This document shows, piece by piece, positions 45,881-57,039 of a stretch of DNA of 64,000 nucleotides (position 1 is its first letter; each line of letters begins with the position of its first letter). Made by a program: the position numbers and the translations under genes. The notes under the pieces are model-generated. The model did no database searches. It worked only from the letters and a program-made list of their open reading frames with translations, and was not told the origin of the DNA. This stretch comes from Oegoconia quadripuncta (Eukaryota; Arthropoda; Insecta; Lepidoptera; Autostichidae), in assembly GCA_949316235.1 (NCBI GenBank), contig OX438744.1, positions 23,981,578 through 24,045,577 of the forward strand, given 5' to 3'.

Positions 45881-46540
45881 GTTCACATAAGTTATTTACG
45901 TGAAACTGTAGATTTATATTATATGCTGTTAGTAGTTATTTTTAAGTTCTTTTCCGCCTGAAACACAGGAACACGTAGTTCAGGCACCAGTGTTTACATA
46001 CCTATGTAATGTGATTAAAATTTTGTTACTTAAGTATTTAATTATTATTATTATTTACGATATATTTTTAGTTTATTTTAAATAGAGACAATAAATTTAC
46101 AAATTTAGACATTTAAACACTATTTAACGTTATAACAATAAATAAAGCTTTATTTTTTAAACAGCATAAGTTATTGACTTGGACCCGTAGCGATATATAA
46201 GAAGATCCATGTAGCAATGATTTAGGTCACGTGAGAGTAGTCTTCGTGATTTTAAGTATTCTGTAATCATGTGAGAATTATTGGCCTCTCACTTAAACGG
46301 TCGTCTATTACGGATAGTGTTGCTGCAGAATACTTATACTAGAATGTGGATCTCGTTTTATTTCCAAATTATTGTGTAGCGGATGCATTCTAAAATGGAG
46401 ACATTTACTCCAAATATCATGGTCGAACGCATCGGTGAATATTAAATAAGGAGCATTCATTATGTAATGTTGTAGTTTGATACGTGTAGGAGGATATAAA
46501 CTATTATATTTTTCATCCCCTACCTCGGAAATGGTATTTT
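45881..46540. other. no recognisable feature
   Basis: A/T-rich. Confidence 0.45.
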
Positions 46541-46720
46541 TGCGTTTTTTTATATGAGAGGGCGGCAAACGAACATTCGGGTCACCTGATGGATAGCAAT
46601 CACCGCCGCCCATGGACACCCGCAACACCAAAAGGGTCACAGATGCGTTGCCGGCCTTTGAGGAAGGTGTAGGCTCGTTTCTTGAAGGTTCCAATGTCGT
46701 ACTCGTTCGGAAATACCGCT
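46541..46720 (-). pseudogene. LINE-d C-terminus, copy 1
   Basis: Minus-strand frame [20 protein letters not shown], then [12 protein letters not shown] and stop, followed by an A-tail. Confidence 0.75.
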
Positions 46721-47139
46721 ATTCGATATCTGAGCACATAAGCCGTTTTTATCCGCTTGAGGTTAAAGTAAATTTGACTTTAGAACATCGCGCGCACTAG
46801 GTATGTGATTCCAAAACATCATTAAACCTATTTACTTCCATCTCCATGGTGCCGTATTTATCATACAACTTTTTAAAATTTGTTAAAAACTCAGACTCTG
46901 AACCTCCTTGGCGTACTTTTGTTTTTAATTTGCCTTGCGCGCGCCATTTTGTTTTGACATCGTAGGTATTATTATAAATAAGAAACTTGAAAAGAATTAG
47001 TAATTTTTCAATCAGTCATTGAATTTTAGAATCCTTCGCTTGCTCGGTCATCAAAGTTGAGCACGCGGTTAAAAAGCAATTTTGCACTCTTGTATAACAA
47101 ATAACTATTATATAACAGTTGTATTTAATAACTTTTTAA

Positions 47140-47480
47140 GTATTTAAAAACCAAGAAATCCGACAGGAAATTTTGTATTTTTCGTGCGCCATCTTGAATT
47201 TTTTACTTAAAAACACAAAGGGCCGAATTGAGAACCTCCTCCTTTTTTCAATCATCATTTCAATCAAGACGAACCCATCGACGCCCATACATATTTCTTC
47301 AATTTAAGTGCTCTTGTCGGTGGAGTAATGACCACGCTTCTGCTTCTGCCCTCGATTTAACCTCTTGGTACGATATACTCCACATACATACACACACTCG
47401 AAAAAGAATTACTCTCCTTCCTGGTGATTTTGGGTAAAAAAAACCCCGATAGCATACTTTGTATTTTGCGGGCGTCCTAT
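47140..47480 (+). repeat. Repeat-4 fragments
   Basis: AACCAAGAAATCCGACAGG near 47148 and ACACACACTCGAAAAAGAAT near 47390. Confidence 0.4.
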
Positions 47481-47488
47481 TGGATTTT

Positions 47489-47661
47489 TTTAATGCACAA
47501 CGGGTTAGCACTTGACCTCAATCACGTGAAAATGAGGCCGAAGGTGGAAGCGTACAGACCCGGAAACCCAAATATTTGGGGAACTGGCTATCTTGTCTCT
47601 GACAATCGGAACACAACAATGCTATTAACATTGCTGTTTGGCGGCAGATTTAAATAAGATG
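47489..47661 (-). repeat. SINE-A, 3' half
   Basis: Minus orientation, lost from TAAATAAGATGG onwards. Confidence 0.75.
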
Positions 47662-47734
47662 GTATCACGTAATATACTGTATGAATATATAATAATTATC
47701 ATTATATATGTAGGTATATTCTACACTATCATTG

Positions 47735-47912
47735 TAAGTTTATGTTGATATCTAACGTATGTATATTTATATCCGTTATTTAGTATCTATTATCATTTAA
47801 ATCATTGGTGCTTAATAGCGATAAGACCGCCTGGTTGTACAATTTTTGAAGTCATATTTATGAACTGCATTCTTAAATTTTTGTGCAATAAAGTATACTT
47901 GATTGATTGATT
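47735..47912 (+). mobile_element. LINE-h 3' end, second full tail
   Basis: Same as 17590-17857, ending ACTTGATTGATTGATTGGG. Confidence 0.65.
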
Positions 47913-48309
47913 GGGTATGTACCTGACTCTGACGATCCAGTCGAATCGAGCGATACCTTCACTTCAAAATTGGTCAAACCGTTTAGACAGGAGGTAACAT
48001 ACAAATTTACATACATACTTATACATAAAACATTGAGAAAAAACAATAACTATTTATTCGAACTACCCGCGGAAGAAGTCTCAAGTATGACAACCAGTCA
48101 TACATAAAGCTTACACTTCCTTGTTATAAGACAATAGCAGTGTTTACTTGTTTGTCGTTCCAGATATCAATTAATAGATGGTATTAGAAAACATTACTTT
48201 TGCTATGAGACATCGATACAATTAACAATGGTTGTATTCAAGAACTTACGTCAGAGATATACGAAATCATGCAATAGTTACGACGAGTATTATCTTAGGA
48301 TGAAGAAGT

Positions 48310-48720
48310 GCCTGACTCAGATAAAGTTAAAGTCGCCATAGGTAAAGTTCATTATGTTGTATTGACAAAAACTATAGATAATATACTCAGTAACTGAAGA
48401 TATGGAGATGAATGAATAAAGCTTCAGCTGTTTAGAATATAAATTAAGACTTCGGCGAACGTTAGCCATAGATTTCCATAGGAACCTGCTGGAAGGAGCC
48501 CGCATCCAGCAACTTCCTGCGACCTTCATTGGGTCGTTCTTTAGTCCTGCGCTTGCCGGTGTGTGAATGAAAGACCTAGCATCACCCTGTCCATAGCTCG
48601 TTGTACTTGAGCTTCCTTATAAGGCCCATAGTGAGGTTACGTTTCAGTGTCATAGGTTATCTCTACTAACATATATTGATTAAAGTCTTTTGTCTTTAAG
48701 CATTTTGTATATACACTGAA
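48310..48720 (-). pseudogene. RTE-type LINE reverse-transcriptase remnant
   Basis: Minus-strand pieces CLKTKDFNQYM, then VQRAMDRVMLGLSF, a deletion, then MKVAGSCWMRAPSSRFLWKS: the QRAMERAMLG and VAG-x-W-M-R motifs of RTE/BovB-type elements. Confidence 0.65.
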
Positions 48721-49075
48721 AATATTTAACAACTGTTTTGTACACACCGGTAATTCCATAAAATTTTTTTTGGAAGCTTTGTCGTAGTAAACTTGAAGAA
48801 ATATTGATTTTTTAGCAGGTACTCGTACATATGTTAAAGAGCGTTAATGTTAAAGGAATTCAGTAGACAGCGCGTAAGTCGCAGGCCCAGGTAGTGGTTA
48901 CATTTTTTTATTATACTGAGCAGTTATTTTTTTGGACACAAGTAATCTACTAGTTTTTTCAAATTTCAAAGTAAATTAATGAAGTAGTTTTTCGATTTTA
49001 ACCTAACTAAAATTAAAAAGATTTTTTTTAATGACGCCGCGACTGAATCTTAACGGGGCTTTATTGAGATATTTG

Positions 49076-49197
49076 TACCACCATCTTATCTAAGTCTGCC
49101 GCCGATGGGGTATCGAGTGAGCATGCTGTCATCTTCGACCTCATCTTCACTTAAAATCGTTTAATTGAAGTAAAACACTAATCCGTGTCCAAAAAAA
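49076..49197 (+). repeat. SINE-A, degenerate fragment
   Basis: Only CCACCATCTTATCTAAGTCT and TCGACCTCATCTTCACTTAA are clearly preserved. Confidence 0.5.
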
Positions 49198-49424
49198 TGT
49201 ATCTCATTCGAGTGGTGATGACACGTTTCGTTTCTTAATAACGACATGTCTAACATTTTAAACCGGCGTTTCATTATCTATGGGTTGTATATATCTCACA
49301 ATCTAGATTACAATGGTTAATTTCATTTTCCCATTATTGGATTTCTTATCGACATTTTCATCAGTTTGTAGAATATAATACAATATAGTTGAATGAATGA
49401 AATAATTTACTTGTTTCATTTTTA

Positions 49425-49545
49425 CCCGACTGTCCAAGGACGGAGGGTCATGTTTTTCGAGTGTATATATGTACGTATGTATATAGATTTCTATGTTACC
49501 TCATGTAGCTTAAACGGCTTGACGTGTCGACAAAGTGATTCTTGA
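49425..49545 (-). repeat. Repeat-4 fragment
   Basis: Inverted ACCCGACTGTCCAAGGACGG ... AAACGGCTTGAC. Confidence 0.5.
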
Positions 49546-49628
49546 AAAATATGTTTAAAAGGTTACCTATTTTTGATTTAGGCCTACGTTTAAAAAATAT
49601 TAAGGTTTAAAGTGCAAATTTTTGTTAG

Positions 49629-49752
49629 TTTTTTTTCCAAACCATCATCGTATAAAGCGTTGTGTCTTTTCACGGTCGCGTTTGTAGCCTACTCCACATA
49701 ATTACATCATTAAATTAAATAAATAAAGAAAACTTGGAGAAAATTTGAGTTC
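49629..49752. mobile_element. MITE-2, split copy, part 1
   Basis: Internal sequence CGGTCGCGTTTGTAGCC of the family. Parts 2 and 3 are at 50265-50360 and 50831-50875. Confidence 0.6.
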
Positions 49753-50038
49753 CAAATAAATTTCCATCCACATCACCTGGATGAGTGGAAGTCTACCACT
49801 GTACGTTTCTCAAGAAACTTCTTACTACGTACGACCACCCTGTGGAACGGACTTCCGGCAGCGGTATTCCCGAACGAGTACGACATTGGAACCTTCAAGA
49901 AACGAGCCTACACCTACCTCAAAGGCCGGCAACGCATCTGTGACCCTTTTGGTGTTGCGGGTGTCCATGGGCGGCGGTGATTGCTTTCCATCAGGTGACC
50001 TGCATGCTCGTTTGCCGCCCTCTCATATATAAAAAAAA
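49753..50038 (+). pseudogene. LINE-d C-terminus, copy 2
   Basis: Frame starting [19 protein letters not shown], then [11 protein letters not shown] and ending [12 protein letters not shown] at 49978-49980; 3' UTR CTCTCATATATAAAAAAAA. 5'-truncated, inserted in MITE-2. Confidence 0.8.
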
Positions 50039-50041
50039 GGT

Positions 50042-50098
50042 TTTTGAAATTGTCAAAATAGCCGAATTCCTCTGTGTGAATTCTATCCTCACGCACGT
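50042..50098 (-). repeat. Repeat-2 fragment inside the MITE-2 nest
   Basis: TTGTCAAAATAGCCGAATTC matches the start of the family read in reverse. Confidence 0.5.
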
Positions 50099-50176
50099 CT
50101 ACGTTCAGCAGTTAACGTGCTGTGGCTGATAATATGATGACACTAGATATATGTATTAATAATACTAGAGACAGCT

Positions 50177-50264
50177 AGGGGTATCCATGGGCGGCGGTGA
50201 TTACTTTCCATCAGGTGACCCGCATGCTCGTTTGCCGCTCTCTCATATAAAAAAAAAAAAAAAT
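50177..50264 (+). mobile_element. LINE-d 3' end, copy 3
   Basis: Last about 90 bp only (TCCATGGGCGGCGGTGATTA to the A-tail). Confidence 0.7.
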
Positions 50265-50360
50265 TTCGCATGAATCCTAAGAATCCCGCCAGTCTTATAT
50301 CAATTTCGGTCGGCGCGTGCGTTTTTGAATGCCAATAACTTCTATTTCACTTACTTAATA
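50265..50360. mobile_element. MITE-2, split copy, part 2
   Basis: AATCCCGCCAGTCTTATATC, then the subterminal CTTCTATTTCACTTACTTAA, cut at TTAATA. Confidence 0.65.
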
Positions 50361-50830
50361 TTGATGTACCCAACTTTATTTATTTTAGGTATGGTTGGAT
50401 ACAACGAACTCAGAGTAAGAAGGGACTTATCACTGACATCATATATCTTTAAAATAATGAGAGGTAAAATACACAATCCAGAAATATTGTCTCTAGTAGG
50501 TATGTACGTCCCCGACGGGTATGTGTGGCGGCTGCTGGTGGAGCCGCGCGGCCGGACTAACTTGCTCGTTAAGGCACCTCTCACGCGCGCACTCCGCACT
50601 CTAAACGTTATTGCGGAGGAGATAGACCTCTTCAGTTGTACTCTGAGTGAATTCACAAATATAGCTCTTGTTATTATTTGTTACAAATTGTAATTTTAAA
50701 TTGCAATTTGTAACAAATAATAACAATAAATAAATAAAATAAACTACTGTAAGTAGTCTTCACTGCACTATCGCATTAGGGTAAACCTGTAAAGATAGTT
50801 GTAAGTTTGGAAATAAATAAATAAATAAAT
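50361..50830 (+). pseudogene. LINE-e C-terminus inserted in MITE-2
   Basis: The frame to TAA at 50691-50693 shows RRDLSLTSYIFKIMRGKIHN, then YVPDGYVWRL, PRGRTNLLVKAPLTRALRTL and EEIDLFSCTLSEF: a LINE C-terminal pattern. A perfect 23-bp hairpin surrounds the stop codon; tail (AAAT)n. Confidence 0.8.
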
Positions 50831-50875
50831 ATGTCCTATTTTTTTCCTTACGGTAAAAAAACTCATCCAGTATAT
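50831..50875. mobile_element. MITE-2, split copy, part 3 (terminus)
   Basis: ATGTCCTATTTTTTTCCTTA to ACTCATCC; joins exactly to part 2 once LINE-e is removed. Confidence 0.7.
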
Positions 50876-51061
50876 TTAGCTGTGCCTGTATTAGTGCAAC
50901 ATTTCTTGGTGAAGCAACAGATAAAAAAATAGTGTGTGTAAACGGTTGAACATACTTACATGATATTTGGTTGATATACAGATTAGGATCTGGATTAACA
51001 TATAGGCGAAACTGAACCGATTTTGGTGAAATGTCCCATGCGAACGAAGTCGCAGGCAACA

Positions 51062-51354
51062 ACCGCCTCCGTGGCTCAATGTAAACAATTACAATTCGGA
51101 GGTCGCGGGTGCCGGTTTGATTGATGGTAGGGCATTTTAAATGTCCGCCTGGCTAGCTACCACCATCTTATCTAAATCTGCCGCCAAGCAGCAATGAAAA
51201 TAGTATTGTTGTGTTCCGGTTCTCAGAGATAAGATAGCCAGTTCCCCAAATAAGATGGGGTTTCCGGGTCAGTACGCTTCCACCTTCGACCTCATCTTCA
51301 CTTAACATCAGGTGTGATTGAGGTCAAGTACGAACCTGTCGTGCATAAAAAAAA
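51062..51354 (+). repeat. SINE-A, with the B-box segment deleted
   Basis: Ends are complete; the head lost most of the B-box region. Pairs tail-to-tail with the next copy. Confidence 0.8.
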
Positions 51355-51366
51355 CTATAGTTATAT

Positions 51367-51606
51367 ATTTTTTTTTATCCACAACGGGTGCTAACCCTTA
51401 AGTACTGATGTTAAGTGAAAATGAGGCCGAAGGTGGTAACGTACTGACCCGGAAACCCCATCTTATTTGGGGAACTGGCTATCTTATCTCTGATAACCGG
51501 AACACAACAATGCTATTAACATTGCTGTTTGGCGGCAGATTTAGATAAGATGGTGGTAGCTAGCCAGGCGGACATTTAATATGCCCTACCACCAACCAAA
51601 CCGAGT
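51367..51606 (-). repeat. SINE-A, head missing
   Basis: Its T-tract starts about 12 bp after the A-tail of the plus-strand copy. Confidence 0.8.
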
Positions 51607-52043
51607 AACGTAAACGAAACGTAATATTATAAAACAAAACTAAAGTAAAGGGCGAAAGCTTTACACAGACCACCTGCTTGTGGCATTTTTCATTCATGAT
51701 TGGATGTGATGTGTTATATAATTTTTGGCGGGAAATTTTTTGTCGAGCGCGTTATGCCTGGGAATAGAATCCGCGGGTCTCATTTGTTCCCTCCTCTCTC
51801 AGTAACAAAACAGACCAGTTTCTGGTTATTTTTTTCTCATTATCCGCTCCCACGGCCAAATAATGGACGCAATAAAAGCGTGCATACTGAGCTGGAGAAT
51901 AGCCAGCGATTTACCGTGAGGTTTATGGTCGTATAGCAGAGTAATCTTAAGGTCTATGTGAGCAAAATTGAATGGTCACTGACATGAATTGAAATACATA
52001 CTTCGATACCCATGTCATAGAGCATTATGCGTACAGCACCAGT

Positions 52044-52277
52044 TGACGACCGATTGGTGTAGTGGATAGTGACCCTATCAGCGAAACCAACGGTTGCGGG
52101 TTCGAATCCCGCGAGGGGTAAAGGTTAGTGTGATAAATACGATTTATTCCCGAGTCTTGGATGTTTATATAAATATTTATGTATGTTCATACCTTATCTA
52201 GTATCCATAGTACATGTTTTGCTTAGTTTGGGACTAGATGATTGGTGTAAGTGTCCGAAATATTTATTATTATTATA
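52044..52277 (+). repeat. SINE-B copy 4
   Basis: Complete with a small deletion after the head; (ATT)n tail. Confidence 0.85.
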
Positions 52278-52587
52278 TTCTGAGCTGACAGACAGACATG
52301 GCGAAGTTCTAGGATTCCTTGTTAACTGCGGAAGCCTAAAAATATGGTAATTTCGACAATTTCGTTTAAGGCACTTTAACCATGGGAAAATATTCAACCG
52401 CTCGAATCACAAATTCTTTGCTCATTCTATACTAACGGAACGTGCATATTGTTTGACACAACTGTACTGTATGTACGTTTTCTCAGAGTGTACAGTTTTT
52501 GTGTATTAGATTAACTTCTTTGGTCTTTGCAAATGAAATCACTCGGGAAAAAAGAACGGACATAAATATACTCGAAAAATATTACAT

Positions 52588-52660
52588 ACTCGTACATTCC
52601 ATAACCCCGGACAAAATTGTTCGATTAGGATTTTTGTCCGGCCTACAAAAATTTGGAATT
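52588..52660 (-). repeat. Repeat-2 fragment
   Basis: Contains ATTTTTGTCCGGCCTAC and CCCCGGACAAAATTGTTCGA, inverted relative to the reference copy. Confidence 0.5.
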
Positions 52661-52687
52661 CCCTATGATGGAATTTTTATTAATAGA

Positions 52688-52991
52688 TATGTTTTTTTTA
52701 TGCCCGACGGGTTCGTACTTGACCTCAATCACAACTGATGTTAAGTGAAGATGAGGTCGACGGTGGAAGCGTATACTGACCCGGAAATTTGGGGGACTGG
52801 CTATCTTATCTCTGACAACCGGAACACAACAATGCTATTAATATTGCTGTTTTAGATTTAGATAAGATGGTGGTAGCTAGCCAGGCGGACATTTAAAATG
52901 CCCTACTACCGGACATGTACCCCGTTGGGGATCGCACCCACGACCTCCAATTCGTCAACCCTATGTTGTTTACATTGAACCACTGAGGCAG
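52688..52991 (-). repeat. SINE-A, nearly complete
   Basis: Several small deletions; B-box degenerate. Confidence 0.75.
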
Positions 52992-53469
52992 ACAAACAAA
53001 TTTTGAAACACAGAAATATTTCTACTCATGATACCTAAGAACTAAACTTATATTGCTGTTGATGATGGTGAGATTCGGCATTTTTTTTTTGAAAAAGAGT
53101 ATATATTTTGAAAGGTACATGACAGTCTATAAAATCACATAACCCTATTTGGGTTCGCCGCAGTCGGGTAATAAAATGCCAGTCACAACCGGACCCCGCG
53201 GTCACTGAGGGTCAACGCGTATCTGATGCAGACGGAGCCGGGTCGGGGCCGAGTTCATGTTTATTTTTACGGCCTTGCGGTTCTTTTTCATGTACATTTT
53301 TGTATCTTTTTACCAAAAGACTTTGAATTGTATTGTTTCTAAACAATTTTTCGCACTTATAAATAAAACATTAAATTAGCAAAATAAAACAAATAGGTAA
53401 GTACTTGGTAATATGATTTAGAACTCAAGATCGAGGGCAGTCATAAATAGATCGAAATAGTACCAAGGT

Positions 53470-53787
53470 ACCAAGGCGGAGCGTCGGTGGCTCAGCGGTT
53501 GATGCGGTCTCCCAATTTAGGGAGGTCCGTATTCGATTCCCATACCTGCCAATGTACTAATGACTTTTTAAATGTAATTTAATTACTTATGTGCGATCCG
53601 ATAGCTCTTAAATGGTGAAGGAAAACATCGTGACGAAACCTGTATGCCTGACACAAAAAATTCAAAGGCATGTGAAGTCCCCAACCCGCATTAGGCCAGC
53701 GTGGTGGACTATATCCCATACTCCCTCATATTATACGAGGGAAGGGAATCCCTGCAGTGGGATGTTTACGGGCTGATGATGATGATG
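53470..53787 (+). repeat. SINE-D copy with 11-bp target-site duplication
   Basis: tRNA-like head GTCGGTGGCTCAGCGGTTGA with B-box TATTCGATTCCC, body ending CCTGCAGTGGGATGTTTACG and a (GAT)n tail. Flanked by AGTACCAAGGT at 53459-53469 and 53788-53798. Confidence 0.85.
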
Positions 53788-53886
53788 AGTACCAAGGTTA
53801 AAACCATTCTATTCTTCTATGTCATGAAAGTTCGTCTGTTTTAGATTTTTCTTGGTCTGATACTAGATATTCATGAAAGTTCGTTG

Positions 53887-54016
53887 AAACACCGCATTTT
53901 TGAAGTGCCGCTACCGCATTTTCACATTTCTGATTTGGCAACACTGATCCCGGATCCGACTTAGAACAGTTTCGTTTAAAATTAAAATTATGTTCCAAGA
54001 TTTATGATTCACATTT
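53887..54016 (+). repeat. Repeat-5 copy 1
   Basis: 130-bp block GAAACACCGCATTTTTGAAG to TTATGATTCACAT; recurs at 56449. Both copies are followed by Repeat-4. Confidence 0.75.
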
Positions 54017-54110
54017 TCATGAATATGAAAGTTCGTCTGTTCTACATTTTTCTCTGCCTACGAGAAACGATGGGTGTTATGTATTTGACGGCATTGTGTG
54101 TGTGTATCGA

Positions 54111-54622
54111 GTCTTTGTCTGGATGTATCTCCTTAATGTGATAAGTGATAAGGCCGCCATATTGTACTATCCCCTTTTTTTTATTTATCGTTGTGTTATG
54201 CTTCTTATTGTTGTACAATAAAGCATATTTTGTTTGTTTGATTTGAGTGCGGTTTTTTGGTACTAAATAGTAAACCAATTCAATTGTGTCGGACATAATT
54301 AACTTTTAATACAGACTTTGTAAAATATTATTGTTTAGTTTTTCTAAATTTTCTTTTCTGTTGTGCGTCTTTGTCTGGATGTATCTCCTTAATGTGATAA
54401 GTGATAAGGCCGCCATATTGTACTATCCCCTTTTTTTTATTTATCGTTGTGTTATGCTTCTTATTGTTGTACAATAAAGCATATTTTGTTTGTTTGATTT
54501 GAGTGCGGTTTTTTGGTACTAAATAGTAAACCAATTCAATTGTGTCGGACATAATTAACTTTTAATACAGACTTTGTAAAATATTATTGTTTAGTTTTTC
54601 TAAATTTTCTTTTCTGTTGTGC
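54111..54622 (+). repeat. 256-bp tandem duplication including LINE-h 3' ends
   Basis: Copies 54111-54366 and 54367-54622, start GTCTTTGTCTGGATGTATCT, apparently identical by eye. Each contains a LINE-h 3' end (GATAAGGCCGCCATATTG). Confidence 0.9.
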
Positions 54623-54703
54623 AATATCATCAATGTGCAATAGTATCAATATGTATAAGCTAAATGTATGTGTGTGACTGTGGAAACAAATAAAGGCTTT
54701 ATC

Positions 54704-54815
54704 TTGTAACGTGACGGTATTGCGTCTCGTTGGTGATTTTAGTTAGTAATCTTTTTGTTCTTTTTCCTTTTTGTTTCTCTATATTTAAATTCAAATTCCT
54801 ATAAAAAAAAAAAAT
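54704..54815. mobile_element. MITE-7, left part
   Basis: Starts TTGTAACGTGACGGTATTGC; the right terminus is missing. Confidence 0.6.
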
Positions 54816-54949
54816 ATACAAACAAATCGTTATAAATATCGATAAATCGATTATTACCGTATTTATTTACGATAAATCGATATTAACGAAGAAATCCTTT
54901 CGATTCATTATGATTTCTCAAGATTTCTTCTTCCAGAGCAGGCCGAGTA

Positions 54950-55121
54950 TTGTAACGTGACGGTATTGCGTCTCGTTGGTGATTTTAGTTAGTAATCTTT
55001 TTGTTCTTTTTCCTTTTCGTTTCTCTATATTTAAATTCAAATTCCTATTAAAAAAAAAAAAATTATACAAAAAGATTACTAACTAAAATCACCAACGAGA
55101 CGCAATACCGTCACGTTACAA
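54950..55121. mobile_element. MITE-7, full-length
   Basis: 172 bp with inverted termini of about 55 bp (TTGTAACGTGACGGTATTGC and inverse). Confidence 0.75.
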
Positions 55122-56448
55122 TCTATCTATCTATCAATAAAGTGTATTTGTAAAATACAACAGTGATGTTAGCGACAGTAGTGATAGAGCTCCGTGATCC
55201 GCACATTGGCATACAAAACAGTTTTTCTACATACAAATAAGCGATTAATCAATGCATGTTCCTATTGTTATTGCTGTATTTTAAATGTTTGCATGCTGTG
55301 TTATATAGCTGAATGTGTAGAACTATAATTTCTTTTATATATCAACTATGTATGTACCCCATTCAATGCGAATAAATGAATGAACATGAATATGAATGAA
55401 TGAATATGAATACAATTATAACTACTAATTACTTAACTAATACACCAAAAATATAACAGCTGTTTTAAAATCCAATTATGTCCGATTGCATAAAAGAAAT
55501 TCGTTTGTTTGTTCAATATTATTGTCAGCGTGGTACTGTACCTATATTATATTCATGAAAGTTCGTCTGTTCTTTATACTCAGCCTGGTAAGTTCGTTTC
55601 TTCTTTATTCGTTTCTTCCTGTCATATTAAATTCTCGAAAGTTCGTCCTTTCTACATTCTTCGTTGCTTTCATGGTGATCTGTTTTTTTTGAGGATCGCC
55701 CGTTCTTTTTAATCTAAGCTCTTTGCTACTAATATTATAAATATGAAAGTTTGTGAATATCTTTGTCACTCAATAACGCATAAGCAGCTGAATACACTTC
55801 AATGAAATTTGGCACACATATAGACCAGGGGTTCTATTACATAAATTCATCGTTATCGTCATCGGTTACGTTCTGACATGTGATTGGTTGGCGCGTCGCT
55901 CGCTGGGCAATTTGACGGTTTCTCATTGGTCAACGTAATCGATAACGATACCGATAAAGTTACGTAATCTAAGCTCAGGTCTTGGAATACTTGGATACAT
56001 TTTATACTCAAAACTATGCTGTGGTTGTGCATGTACCACACTTAAACGCAGTTCAAATAAAATATTTCCTTTTTTCAACTACGAGTATTAACTACATAAT
56101 GTCTAACATTTATCGTCTGATTGAACAAATCCAATTATTATAGATATTTATTAAAAGTGAAATCCAGTAAATGCGCGTGCGAGTGCAGGATGATGTCAAG
56201 AACGTAGTTAAACTCAGGCGCCTTTAGAAACAGGACGAAACCGATTTCTGAACGGTGTAGTAAATTACAGCATCATAATTAGGAAATTGCTGGAAAATTA
56301 CACGATATAGACTGTATCAGTATCGATAGGTAGGCAATTAGAAGAATATAAATCTAACTTCGAGCTTATATCCCTTCTCTTCTGTCGATTCCGGACAATG
56401 TTGCCAGATGTAAATATTAAAACAAGAAATTCCGCTTTTTTTTCGAAA
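55122..56448. other. mostly unassigned
   Basis: Contains several scattered ATGAAAGTTCGTCTGTT-like pieces and one Helitron-associated fragment; nothing else seen. Confidence 0.4.
55728..55830 (+). repeat. Helitron-associated dispersed repeat fragment
   Basis: TAATATTATAAATATGAAAG and CAATGAAATTTGGCACACAT, a module common in lepidopteran genomes. Confidence 0.45.
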
Positions 56449-56574
56449 CACCGCGTTTTTGAAGTGCCGCTACCGCATTTTCACATTTCTGATTTGGCAA
56501 CACTGATTCCTGATCTGACTTAGAACAGTTTCGTTTAAAATTAAAATTATGTTCCAAGATTTATGATTCACATA
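56449..56574 (+). repeat. Repeat-5 copy 2
   Basis: About 95% identical by eye to 53887-54016. Confidence 0.75.
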
Positions 56575-56599
56575 ATGCAAAGTTTTGGATTCGTACTTT

Positions 56600-56960
56600 A
56601 CTTCCCCGACGAAAAGCGACTCGTGTTGTGTGTCCAGTCATTGTCCGGATGTATTTCAATAATGCGTGGTTTGATTTCACTGCGGTTTATATTAAAGACT
56701 AGGGTCCGTATTAATAAACCGTCCTCGAGATAGAGATGACATTAAGTTGATGCTTGAGAAGCTGTTGCATGTTAAAACAGTATAAAAAAATACAGTATTA
56801 AGACTGAGACGCGATCCAATTTCAAGAACGGTTTATTAATACGGGCCTAGGAGATAGCTCTTTGCCATGTTTGATGAAAATCGCTTCAGCCGTTACAAAG
56901 AACTTTTAAAACAGTTGCTTTATATGCGTGGTAGATATTTTGTTACTCCGGGGTTCTATA
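56600..56960 (+). repeat. Repeat-4 copy split by MITE-1
   Basis: CCCGACGAAAAGCGACTCGT to 56702; after MITE-1 it resumes with TTTGATGAAAATCGCTTCAG. Confidence 0.55.
56703..56847. mobile_element. MITE-1, short form, inverted
   Basis: 145 bp, flanked by CTA on both sides. Confidence 0.75.
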
Positions 56961-57039
56961 TTTTCAATTTCGCCTCAGATATTCTATTTCCTTTCCATAG
57001 GTAAAAGCAAATCAAATTATGGACTGAGCGCGCCAAGAA

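Noticed and set aside
50325..50693. 122-codon frame taken as a host gene
   Set aside because: It starts in MITE-2 and the rest is a truncated LINE C-terminus.
51700..51936. 78-codon frame between repeats
   Set aside because: No motif, poor start context; composition alone does not support coding.
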